Shown in pieces: positions 49,844 through 60,459 of a stretch of 64,000 nt of DNA. The notes beneath the pieces were generated by a model that worked only from the letters and a program-made list of their open reading frames with translations, made no database searches and had not been told where the DNA came from. The translations under genes and the position numbers were made by a program. Origin of the DNA: Paralichthys olivaceus (lineage: Eukaryota; Chordata; Actinopteri; Pleuronectiformes; Paralichthyidae); assembly GCF_024713975.1 (NCBI RefSeq), contig NC_091111.1, positions 9,544,501 through 9,608,500 of the forward strand, given 5' to 3'. Each line of letters starts with the position of its first letter. The first letter of the stretch is position 1.

Positions 49844-49864
49844 GGAAGTGTAGCCACGTTGTCA

Positions 49865-49935
49865 ATGGGAGGAGAAGAGGAACCGGAGAAACTGGAATCT
49901 GCGGTGGAAACGGAGCTCAGCACAGCTTTGGAAAG
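49865..49935 (+). other. Probable first exon of pgm3 with an out-of-frame upstream ATG
   Basis: A strong donor (TTGGAAAG followed by GTAAGTG) ends the exon at 49935. Joined to the acceptor at 51038 it gives a 5' UTR. The ATG at 49865 (weak context, T at -3) opens a frame that runs past the main start in a different frame. The 5' end of the exon is unknown and could lie inside or before this ATG. Confidence 0.55.
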
Positions 49936-50689
49936 GTAAGTGAATTAAGAACATCTCTTCTGCTACTGTTTTACGTTCTGCAGGATAAAGCTCCACTTTG
50001 TGATGCGTATCGATATTTTATTATGTTTGTCAGACGACATACAAAGTTCGCCCTCTCCTTGTTTGTATCAGTTGTTGCGTTCATTTGCATGAGAACGTTC
50101 AGTTCATTATGCTTTTCTCCTTCAAACCATAGCGATGTATGTTCTTCGCTTGAGTTGCTGTAGTTTGCGTCTTTGCTGTTCGACAGTCTGTGATTTGTCC
50201 CTGATTTTCAGGAGCTATATTGAGTTTGTCTCAAGGTGCGTGTGCTCTCATTATTTACAACAGATTTAACTTCCCAAAAACTGATCACTATAAACGTTAT
50301 GACAACTTACATGATTCTATAACAACTATTCTGTCGTAATGTACATACACTTGGGTGATGACATCTGTTTCGCTGTTTCTTGTTTAAACCTACCCTGTCG
50401 TTTAAAATTACAAACTTAATACCGTTAATATGAAAATGTATTTCATTCACTTTAGTAGTCAAAATTAGTTAACTTATTGTACTGTTGAAACTAACTTTGA
50501 TTAATATACATCCAGCACGACTGGCACTGGATGACCTCTGATGAGGACTATGAAATCATGTCAGATAATCTTATCTGACAATAAAACAATATCAATAATT
50601 GTCCCAATATAACTGGGATCCATAGCAATATAACTATAACAATATATCTAAAGTCCAGGGCATATTGATATCTTGCTCATGCTCTCTGT

Positions 50690-50935
50690 TAGCTCTGGGA
50701 GGAGGTGAAGTGTTTTGTTGTTTATCATGTGTTGGTCACTCTCTGCCCATAAAGAAGAGTTTAAACCACAACCTTCACTCAGGAGCAAAAATTCGTTGTA
50801 ACACTTAGAAGCAATAATGATTTTAAAAAAAAATGATAATGTGACATTTACGGTGCTAATTATCGATATTGACCGGTATAAACATTTTTGTCATGATAAT
50901 ATTTTGGCCATATCGCCCAGCCCTAAAATAGCCTG
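50690..50935 (-). repeat. Interspersed repeat in pgm3 intron 1
   Basis: It includes TTTAAACCACAACCTTCACTC and ends with TTTTGGCCATATCGCCCAGC, a tail I recognise from a teleost repeat. The reverse complement of its CCTGAGTGAAGGTTGTGG segment recurs in ccnc intron 3 (about 61375), so the two copies lie in opposite orientation. Confidence 0.6.
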
Positions 50936-51039
50936 GACCAAAACATGCGACCTAGATTCTTTTGACAAATGACAACTTTATTGGTTAAAAACCTTAAATT
51001 GAGCCCCCTACAATGTTAATGTGCTAATGTATTTCAGTC

Positions 51040-53488
51040 ATGGCCCAGTTCTTGGAAGTATCAAAGCTGTCCAGTCAGCACCAGAAGCCTGCAGGGTTGG
51101 TTTTGCAATATGGCACCGCCGGCTTCAGGACCAACGCCAAACTGCTGGACCACATCATGTTCAGGATGGGACTGCTGGCCACGCTCCGCTCCAAGAAGAC
51201 CAAGGCCACCATTGGAGTGATGGTCACTGCATCTCACAACCCAGAGGTGGTGTAGCAAAATAATTATTGTGGCATTTATAACCTCATCCATTTGAAAATA
51301 TTCATGTTTCACCCCACCCTGATACCAACCTGTTTAACTGTTCCTTCAAACACATCATATTCATAACTCTCCATTTCTTTGGGTGTGCAGGAGGACAACG
51401 GGGTGAAGCTGATCGACCCCATGGGAGAGATGGTGACACCGGGATGGGAGAGCTATGCCACCGAGCTGGCCAATGCAGAGCAGGACGATTTGCTCACTGC
51501 TTTGAAAGACATTATAGAGAAAGAGGCCATTAACATGAGCCAGGGGGCGAATGTGTTTGTGGGCAGAGACACCAGGTAAAAGGTTTTTACTGATCTGTTG
51601 AGTAATATTTAATTTGATGAGGCAGAATTAAACAAATGTAATATATATGGAAATATAATGCAGGTAAGAGTATCTAGTAGTAAATAAGTGCTTTTAATTT
51701 CTTTTAGTATCATTGATTTTTAGTGAGCAGACATCGAGACATACATTTTTTCAAATCTACAATAATGTTTTTGCCAAAATTTAAAAAAGTTACCGCACTT
51801 GTGCACATGAGAGCTTCTCCTGTTTAACTTGACTTTTTAAAAAGTGAAAATATTCATTATAATATCTTATTAATCCTACAGATTGTCCTCTGAGTCTGCA
51901 CAGATAAACCTGTATTTAATATTTGGATTAATCCTCCTCATTCAAATTAAATATTTGCCCTTGAATTACAGGAGCAGTAGTGCCACTCTTACACAGGCAG
52001 TTCTGGATGGAGTGAGTGCTCTCGGTGGTCACAGCAAAGGTAAGGTTAATTAAACTCCTTCTCATTTCTATGGATTTGATTGTTTGCTGGCTTTGATTAA
52101 TTTCTCATCTCTGTCTCTATTCACTTCTTTTCTCCCCTTTTCTTCGTCTGATTCTCTCCATCTTTCCTATCAGACTATGGTTTGGTGACCACTCCGCAGC
52201 TCCACTACATGGTTTGCTGTCAGAACACACAGGGGAAATATGGGGATGCCACCGTGGAAGGCTACAACCACAAACTGTGCCAGGCCTTCATTCAGCTCAT
52301 CAAGAATGTAAGAAAATAGGGTGTGTCTTGTGTATATTGACTTCATTAGATAAAACTCTTTGTTTTTGTTTTGCTCAACAAGCAATCGCTCCTTTTCTTC
52401 CTTCCCTCCATCTCATCCTCTTTGGTAGGCGTCCAACTGCACTGATGACCAGAAGCATCTCTCTGTGGATGGCGCGAATGGCATTGGTGCTCTGAAGCTG
52501 CGAGAGATGGAGAGTCGTCTGAAGACGGAACTGCAGATTTCTCTCTTCAACGACGGCAGCAAGGGGAAGCTCAACCACCAATGTGGAGCCGACTTTGTCA
52601 AAGTGCAGCAAAAACCTCCCACGGGTAAAACACATTTAAAAAAGTCTGACTGTCCTTGTCCACATTGTTTTGAAGGTGTAGAGAGACGTCAGGAAAGGAT
52701 TTTAATGAACAACAACTAAGTATGATTAGTACCTGCAGCTGTGATCTGTTGTTTCTGTGCTTTAATTCATATTAAATTTTGGCTTTAAACTCACTATTTT
52801 AGTGCCATTTTCATGAAGAAACATGTATAATGATTTTATTTCCTAGAAATCCAACAACACCATCTGCTAGTGTCATATCTGTCTTTACAAGTGTAGTTTA
52901 CTTGTGCAATGTTCTGGAATGGGCAGTTTGCTTGGTCTGTGTTGGTGCTGGTTGCAGCTTTCTTTCTGAAACTATAAAAGTGTAATTGAGCCGTGGTGAG
53001 TGAAGACCGACTGCAGAACTCAGTCCACGGATCACTGAAGCTGCACCCCCGAAGGTTCAAAGTTCAGTGAAGCTCGACTTAGATATTGACACTAAGTACT
53101 CACTAGTGTAAATATCTGTCTCTACAATTGTTTTGCAATAACCACATCTTTTGAAGGTTTTACGATGAACCCCGGGGAGCGTGGTTGTTCCTTCGACGGC
53201 GACGCTGACCGAATCGTTTATTACTACACGGACTCTGAGGGACAGTTTCACCTGCTGGATGGAGACAAGATCGCTACTCTCATCAGCACTTACCTCAAAG
53301 AGCTGCTCACACAGGTGCTCTCTCATATAGAAACATTCAAACAATAAACAGGCCCGTACACACAAACTCTTCACTATTCATTTTTCTCTGTGGATAAACA
53401 GGCTGGTTTAGACTTGAAGATAGCAGTGGTCCAAACCGCTTACGCTAATGGCAGCTCAACACACTATCTGGAGAATACTATGAAGGTG

Positions 53489-53543
<55 letters not shown>

Positions 53544-54828
53544 TTACTGCTCTTTCCATATTTCAAGTTGGTGCTTATATATGTTGTTGTGACATTCTGT
53601 AGGTAGTAGTGCGATGCACTAAAACTGGAGTGAAGCATCTTCATCATGCAGCCCAGGAGTTTGACATTGGCGTGTACTTTGAGGCCAATGGTCACGGAAC
53701 TGTGAGTTTATCAGACACACAAACAAAAGCTCTAATAATCCACAATCTAGCACCTGTGATTCAAGATGATCCAGGAACATTATGTGTTGTGTTTAGGTGT
53801 TGTTCAGTCAAGCAGCTGAAGAGAAGATCCAGCAGCTCACTGAGGACCCCAACATCAACGACGAGAGGAAGAGAGCAGCCCTCCTGCTGCAGAGCACTAT
53901 TAACCTCATCAACCAGGTAGACACACACACACACACATACACACACACACACAAACACATACATATCTATGTATAGATATTTGTTAACATTATTTATGTT
54001 TATTTCTTCTTAAGACTGTAGGTGATGCGATTTCTGACATGCTGCTGATTGAAGCTATATTAGCCATCAAGGGTATGACTGTCCAGCAGTGGGATGCGAT
54101 CTACAGTGACCTGCCAAACCGGCAGCTGAAAGTCAAGGTACACATGTTTTCATTGTATTACCATGTATAATATTTCTGATAGTTAATCCTGGCTAACTGT
54201 ATAGGGAAATTGCTTTTCTTTGACCCTCATAAAGTGTGATGTTTACTGTAGAACAGGTCTTAACATTTTACAGAAAATAGTTTAAAAGTAATAGATACAC
54301 TATATTTAAATTTATTTTGTTTTAACAAGAAGTTGTTTTGTTGTATTGTTCCCAGTTTTATGAGTAGTCCTCAGTTGTCCATTCAACATGTCACAGTTCC
54401 ACACTGTAGTACTCTACAGTCTTAGTCTTAGTATTTGTACATGACCTCTTTTCTGCAGGTGTCAGACCGCAGAGTGATAGACACGACGGACGCAGAGAGG
54501 CGGGCTGTGACCCCAGCAGGGCTGCAGGAGGCCATCGACAGTTTAGTGAAGAAACACAAACAGGCTCGTTCCTTTGTGCGACCGTCCGGCACTGAGGATG
54601 TAGTCAGAGTTTACGCTGAGGCAGAAACACAGGTGAGAAATCGTCATCCTCTTTGGGTGATCTTTGTGTCCCTGAATAAAAACTGATGGGAGTGTATTGT
54701 GCATAATGCGGTCACTCACCATATTCTGTGTTTTTCAGGAGAGTACCGATGCCCTCGCACATGAAGTCAGCCTAGCTGTTTATCGCCTGGCAGGGGGAGT
54801 GGGAGATGAACCCAAACCATTGCACTAA
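51040..54828 (+). CDS. pgm3: Phosphoacetylglucosamine mutase
   Basis: Coding exons 51040-51246, 51391-51575, 51972-52039, 52174-52307, 52429-52624, 53157-53314, 53402-53485, 53603-53701, 53797-53916, 54015-54137, 54459-54632 and 54739-54828 close in frame to 545 residues (human 542). The enzyme converts GlcNAc-6-phosphate to GlcNAc-1-phosphate in cytosolic UDP-GlcNAc synthesis, the hexosamine pathway that feeds N- and O-glycosylation. The phosphoserine loop is TASHNPE (Ser65). The magnesium loop is FDGDADR (Asp277, Asp279, Asp281). The sugar-binding loop is EANGHGT, and the phosphate-binding loop is [15 protein letters not shown] (from Arg499). The start has a good context (G at -3, G at +4), and [15 protein letters not shown] takes the place of the human MDLGAITKYSALH. 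snap91 is head to head and the intermediate filament gene is tail to tail with it. Identity is not in doubt; exon 1 is inferred. Confidence 0.96.
53494..53539. repeat. (CA)23 microsatellite beside the pgm3 exon 8 donor
   Basis: The pure CA run starts nine bases after the exon 8/intron junction (AAG followed by GTGAGAAAA). Confidence 0.95.
53921..53952. repeat. (AC)n microsatellite beside the pgm3 exon 10 donor
   Basis: An AC run with one T interruption starts five bases after the exon 10/intron junction (CAG followed by GTAG). Confidence 0.9.
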
Positions 54829-55488
54829 ACACATCTACCCAGCCACAACATTGATAGGTATAAATATTGTCATTTTAATTGAGATAGGATTCTCGGTTGA
54901 TACTGTTTTTATAAAGCTGTAATTTATCAAAACAATTATTTATTACTGCAGATTGCACTTTGTAACTTTACTCTCTTTTTATTTGACTGTCATTATGAAC
55001 GTGGGAAACATGAGTGGCGACAATGAAGGGATTTTATGCAACTTTAGGCAAAATACTTGACTTGTTATTGTATCTCCAGCAGGCAACCATGTGCCTAATA
55101 AGGAGTTTCTATGTAAGCTAATATAAATAATGACATAATCAACACATGAGTTGTCTTTAGTTTGTAAAGGACAACTCATGTGTTGAAGGTTTTAGAGAGA
55201 GTTTCAGTTAACCTTTGGTTGTAGCCTTCTACTAAATCAAATCATTCTCAATAATTACTGTGGGTTCTTTGCTTTATCTTTATCAAAACAGTGAAATCAG
55301 ACGTTACATGGGGGGGGGGTTATCAGTTGTACTTCCTTTAATTTAGCTGTGAACAGACTGTGCTGCTTTAGGTCACATAAACCATGGAAAGAAAGAAGTG
55401 TGTACCTGTGTGACTTTCTATATTAGACTAAGGTATTCTCTCTTCTCATTTATTTCCAATGAAATACAACAACTATGCTTGCATTCAG
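54829..55488. other. Spacer between convergent pgm3 and intermediate filament gene
   Basis: Contains pgm3 3' UTR and downstream sequence. I found no AATAAA on the plus strand; TATAAA near 54910 is a possible weak signal. It also holds the hairpin at 55139-55186 and a G run at 55309-55318. Confidence 0.45.
55139..55186. other. Long perfect hairpin downstream of pgm3
   Basis: TCAACACATGAGTTGTC (55139-55155) pairs exactly with GACAACTCATGTGTTGA (55170-55186). The inner TTTA/TAAA extends the stem to 21 bp with one bulged G and a five-base GTTTG loop. It lies within about 360 bases of the pgm3 stop. It may be a UTR structure, a miRNA-like hairpin or a tiny palindromic transposon relic. Confidence 0.6.
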
Positions 55489-55494
55489 TTTATT
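55489..55494 (-). terminator. Polyadenylation signal of the intermediate filament gene
   Basis: TTTATT on the plus strand reads AATAAA on the minus strand, about 265 bases past the stop codon. A second AATAAA lies at 55449-55454. Confidence 0.5.
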
Positions 55495-55755
55495 TTGTTA
55501 CTTTCAAAGACGTGTCCCCAACACACAGGAGGGTTAAAATGAGCAGAGAGGTGAGTAGAGGCTGACAGAGTAAAGAGCAGGTGAAGCAGCAGAGTGATAG
55601 GACACAGTGTAAAGTCTTAATGAAGATAAGAACAAACAATGAAATTGGCATTGCAACATGCTGTTGGAGTTGGAATTCCTTACACTGCAATACAATGTGT
55701 TTAAAGCACTTAGTCAGTCGGACTAACGTGAAGTGGTGAACAGCAAAGTCAGCGA

Positions 55756-58700
55756 TTATTCTTCATCTGTGTCATCAGCCGCTCCAGAAATGGTGATGGT
55801 GCGCTCCTGTGTGTTGCTCTCGTATGTGTCATCATCTGTCTTAACTGTTCTGGGAAAAAAGGGAAATGGGTAGAAGAAAAAGATTAAGAAAGTTTGACTG
55901 CACTGTTTGGCCACTTAAAGGTATGATTGTACACTATCACAGTTAGTTGTTGTTTGGTTGTTTTTTTTCTGTGTCACAATCCCCCTCTACCTGATGAGAA
56001 GTGTCTTCCTCTCAGACGTCTCTGTGGCCTGTTCCCCATCTGTCTGGGTGTCCGATGAGACCACCTCCACTCGCGGTCTGCCAGTGTCTATTGGTTTCTC
56101 AGCCCCGCTGCTGCTCTTGTCACTGGGGACCTCATCCAGCTTTGAAGTCGTTGCTTTTGGAGCCGAGGCTGAGGCCGCTTGCAAACTAACACTGGAAGTA
56201 AGGCACAGGCCCCCAGTCAGGGACAGGTTACGAACCATGGTGCTCAAACGGCTGTCTTCCCCTTCGATCAGCTTCCTGCAAAATAGATAATGACGTTAAA
56301 TAACCCTGATAGAGAAAGATATATAGATTATTCTTTACCACGAAAAAACTTTTATGCCAATGTTTTGTTCACCTGTAGGTGGTGATCTCGATCTCCAGAG
56401 CCATCTTTACATTCAGCAGCTCCTGATATTCCCTCAGCAGCATAGCTATCTTCTCCTTCATCACATTCAGATCCAGCTTAATAGATTCTATACGCTCCTG
56501 TTACAACAGATAGAACAGAACAAATTTATTTCAAGGTGGTTCAGGCGACATGACCAGAAAGTACACTTAATGAAAATGTATGAATAGGAATGAAACTTCA
56601 TCCTACCTGTAAATCCTCCTCCTCCTTTTTGTATCTCGCAGCTGCATCCCGGATCTGAGCCTCCAAATACTCATTCCTTGTCCTCATTGCCTCCAATTCA
56701 CGCTCCTTGTTGAGGAGCTAAACTCACACAAATACATGCGGCTTTTTTAGGCTAGGAAAGGAAAGCACCAGCCACAAACCACAACAGAAAAGCAGACTCA
56801 CATCCTTCTTATAGCCTGCGATTTCCTCTCTCACGCTTCGAACACTCTGAACATGTTTGGTGGTGGCGTTGGTCAGGTCCTGAAACTTTGTCTTGTACCA
56901 GGTATCCATTTCCTGTGGGGGAACATTAAGAGCAGTTGAGTAAATTAAAATACCTCTTTATATTCTTACATGCTTTTTACTTACACAGTGTTGTAAACAC
57001 CAATGTGCCAAAGACATCAATGTTTTTCTAAACTTCCCTTTGGCTGAGCGTGTTTTGGGACTTTTGGGTGTAGAAAGTGCACTGATACATGATAAATGCC
57101 AAATCCTCCAAAGTCTGAACATATTGCACCATATACCTGCAGGTTTTTGGCGGCGATGCTGTCGTACTGAGACTGAATCTGTCTCAGAGCAGACGAGAGG
57201 TCTGGGAGGCCAAAAGTCATGTCCACTCTGGCGGTGGCTGAGTAGATCTGCTGCATGAGCTCCTCAATTTCCTTTCAGTGCATCATAAACAACAACAAAA
57301 CAACCAGAGTTAAAAGAAAAGCAACATACACAGCAGTAAAACACTAATATATGTATATATACTAGTCACTTACTGATTATACTAACTTTTTGAAGAACAC
57401 AATGTGCTTGATAATGGAACATCTTTTAAAATATGCAAAGCTAAAGAGCTGACAGTAAACAAAGAATCACTTTAATGTGCACCTTACTGAATCTGGGATT
57501 GTGCATGCATGTCGGACATTTAATTGACCCTTCTTTGTAAATCGTTGCCCCTTTATGGCCCCTGATTTAGAAAAATTCTAGATCCTCCACTGGGCTTGTA
57601 TCACAAAATAATGTAAAATAGAATGGTGGTTTATCTAACTTTTCACAATAATTAAAACTCAGAAATATGAAAGAATGTCTCTCGGTAGGACTCACCCCAC
57701 ATTACAAGTTCATCATAGCTTCCCTCTTTAGCTTCACACCACACTCATAAATACCATGATCATGGTCTTACTCACTCAGTCCATCAAGAAAACCTCGATT
57801 TGAATGTAATCTGTCATAGCAATAATTACCAGCCCATTAAACCATTGATGATAAAGCTGAAAACATGCCAGTCACCAGACACTGACATGAGTCAGACACA
57901 GAATGAAGTCAGCCACAGAATGATGTGCATGGACAGACACGTACCTCCTTATGAATTCTCTGCAGGAAGGCCAGCTCGGTCTCCAGGTTCTCCAGGTGCT
58001 TCTCCAGGGTGATCCGAGCTGAGGTCGCTTTATCCACATCCTGGGACACAACATGTTCTGATGGTTTAGTAAAAAAAAAAATATTTCTTCTGTTGAATTA
58101 CAACTTCACTTTCCACTGTGTCTTACTGGACGTAGTGACTCGATCTCCTGCTCCGTCTTTTTCCTGGCTTCCAAGGCCTCATCATATTTGGCCTTCAGTG
58201 CATCCAACTGGCCCAGCATCGCATCCCTGGCTGCCACAGACATATCCTGTAATAGAGCAGGGATATATTGGTCAAACTGTTCTTAAGATGAACAGAAAGT
58301 AGAGATCAGCGTCAGCCTCACTCACCCTCTGGACTCTCATCTGCTCAGCCTCCCTGTTGAGTTCCTTCAGCTGAGACTCGTACAGCTGCCTGAGGCCGGA
58401 CGGTCGGACGTGGCGACCCTTCAGGGCCTCAATCTCAACCTCCAGCAGCTTGTTTTTGGACTCCAGCGTTCGCACCTACAGGAGGGAACAAATGAACAGG
58501 CAAACGTCACCGGAAGTTAAAGGGTCAGTGGCTGTATTACTCTTCGTTTTACAGCTTCAGATAATTTTCTGGACTTGAGAGTAGTTAGTGTAAAAGGACA
58601 AAATTAAGTCAGATTTCAAAGGAGACAAGAAAAAAGAGAAACTAAAAAGCAAATCCGTGTGAGATGTTTGGCTAAGACTGTCAGAATAAAAATGTGTCTA

Positions 58701-59791
58701 TGTAACTGCTGAGGGGCATCTTGCCTTTTCAATGTAAGCTGCCAGGCGATCATTGAGGGCCACCATCTCCTGCCTCTCATTGGTTCGAGTAGCCATAAAG
58801 GCCTGGTTCTCTGCTGCAGCTGCATCCAGGTCCAGTTTTGGTCCGAGCCCCATGGACATACCAAAGCACAGTGCTCCCAAGCTAACACTGCTGCAGACAG
58901 GAGCAGAATAAATATCCAATGCATTAATCATTGTTTTGATTCAATCATTTTTTTTCCTATTTGACAAAGGTTGATCGATAAGATGATTAATATGAGTGTT
59001 CATGCAGCCCAGTGTAATATAAATCTGAATTACATTATCAAATTTTGACCACCTCTTCTGTAAAATGCTTTATACATATACCAATATGATTTTCTCACTA
59101 AAGATATATTGAAAATCCTGGGTTACTATTCCAAGTGATATGACTTAAAGGTTCAGTGTGTAGAATTTATCAACATCTAGTGGTGAAGTTCCATGTTGCA
59201 GCTGAACACCCCTCAACTCACCCTCCCCTTCCAAACATGAAAGAGAACCTGTGGAAGATTTCAGTTGTCATAAAAACTCAAAAGGTGTTTAGTTTGTCCA
59301 GTTTGGGCTACAGTAAAAAGCATGACGGCCTCCATAGAGAGGACCCCCTCGATGTAAATGTAAGTATTTATATATAAAGGAGCCATTCTAGGGTAAAGAA
59401 AACAACAATTAGTACATTTTAGATGAAACAGACTCATGAAAACATCACTAAGATTATTTCATATTTTATATTCATTTTCTGCCAATAGATTCCTTTCACC
59501 TAAATCTTACACACTGAACCTTTAAGTGTTAATACTTCTATGATTTATAATAAAATGTAAATTCCATGTAGTTTTAATAGCACAGGGGACCCACCTGGTC
59601 ATGCGGGTCTTATTGGAGAGGGACCTGCGCCCCACTGCCCCTCCACTCCGGGTGAAGCTGACCGACCGGTGGCGGGTGTCCCTGCGGGTGGGAGAGGGAC
59701 TGGACACCCGGAGCTGTGAGACAGACGGGGCGGCCAAGGTGCCCTCAAAGTGACGGCGGTATGAGGACATCCTCTCTGGACTGCGGCTCAT
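55756..59791 (-). CDS. Intermediate filament protein, type III-like
   Basis: Eleven coding exons close in frame to about 529 residues: 59791-59595, 58890-58725, 58475-58326, 58246-58127, 58040-57945, 57271-57137, 56912-56802, 56717-56607, 56497-56373, 56275-55991 and 55849-55756. The head is Arg/Ser-rich (MSSYRRHFEG, SVSFTRSGG). The coiled-coil rod starts near NERQEMVALNDRLAAYIEKVRTLE (residues 102-125) and ends at the diagnostic TYRKLIEGEDSRL (residues 402-414). A tail of about 115 residues contains KTLLIRTV, like the vimentin and desmin tails, and ends in acidic TDEE. It should assemble into cytoplasmic filaments. Rod 1B also resembles neuronal filament proteins, so I leave the symbol blank; it may be a fish-specific type III/IV member. 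Exon division within the head and coil 1 differs from the long first exon I recall for vimentin, desmin and GFAP. Intron 2 has a GC donor (AAG followed by GCAAG at 58724). Confidence 0.85.
59145..59525. mobile_element. TTAA-flanked MITE in intron 1 of the intermediate filament gene
   Basis: The left end TTAAAGGTTCAGTGTGTAGA and the right end (other strand) TTAAAGGTTCAGTGTGTAAG share at least 18 terminal bases, with TTAA at both boundaries (59145-59148 and 59522-59525). The element is about 373 bp without the TTAAs, non-coding, and makes up over half of the 704-nt intron. Confidence 0.75.
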
Positions 59792-59868
59792 GTTGACCTC
59801 TGGCTGTAGCTGTTGAAACTTCAAGAAGACAAATCTGGTCACTCACACCTTCGGTCTGTGGTGGGGTC

Positions 59869-59874
59869 TTTATA
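59869..59874 (-). promoter_or_regulatory. TATA box of the intermediate filament gene
   Basis: TATAAA on the minus strand, about 80 bases upstream of the ATG at 59791. This would place the start of transcription near 59840 and leave a short 5' UTR of about 50 bases. TATA-driven promoters are usual for tissue-restricted intermediate filament genes. Confidence 0.55.
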
Positions 59875-60380
59875 TCCTCCTCAGCCCCACCCTCAGCACC
59901 ACAGGAGGAATGTTGAACCTCCCCAACCCCAGTGTGAGCGTCCCTACAAACATTTATCACAGTTATGCCAAGAAAGGAATTTATTAAAGGTGATGTATGA
60001 AGGAATTTTATATAAATGTGAAATCCTTTCCACGTGATGTAATGCAGTATTTTTAAACTGCATATTTGACTGTACCTTTTACTCATAATATTATAGTAGG
60101 TGTTTTTCTCATATAGTGTGAGATATTTAATTTAATAGCACATCCATCACTTTGTCAGTACACCGACCAAACCACTCATCTGTCCCTCCATCCTGGAAAA
60201 CACATTTGAATGTTTTTACCCAATTCAAATAACTAATAAGTGTGTTTTTTTATTTAATAAGAACAAGTCAAACATTTATTCAAACCTTCTTGTTTGGGGG
60301 GATGCGGAAATAAAATCCCGGAACCTTTCCGCTGCGCTTCGGGACACGTTTCGCTGTTGCTCAAGTGTCTGCTGAGCTCT

Positions 60381-60388
60381 CTTCCGGT
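60381..60388 (-). promoter_or_regulatory. ETS-type site in the ccnc promoter region
   Basis: CTTCCGGT (ACCGGAAG on the minus strand), about 75 bases upstream of the ccnc ATG in a CpG-rich patch. No TATA box is evident, consistent with a housekeeping promoter. Confidence 0.45.
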
Positions 60389-60459
60389 GCTGTCCACTTT
60401 CTTTGTCGGAAAGAAACAATCATTAAAAAAGTGTTTTTCTTCTCCTCGGCTGCTGCGAC

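Noticed and set aside
59792-59842. Upstream extension of the intermediate filament protein (frame beginning near 59842)
   Set aside because: The frame opens at 59842, close to the transcription start predicted from the TATA box, with residues (FVFLKFQQLQPEVN) unlike a filament head; MSRSPERMSSYRRHF is the family-like start.
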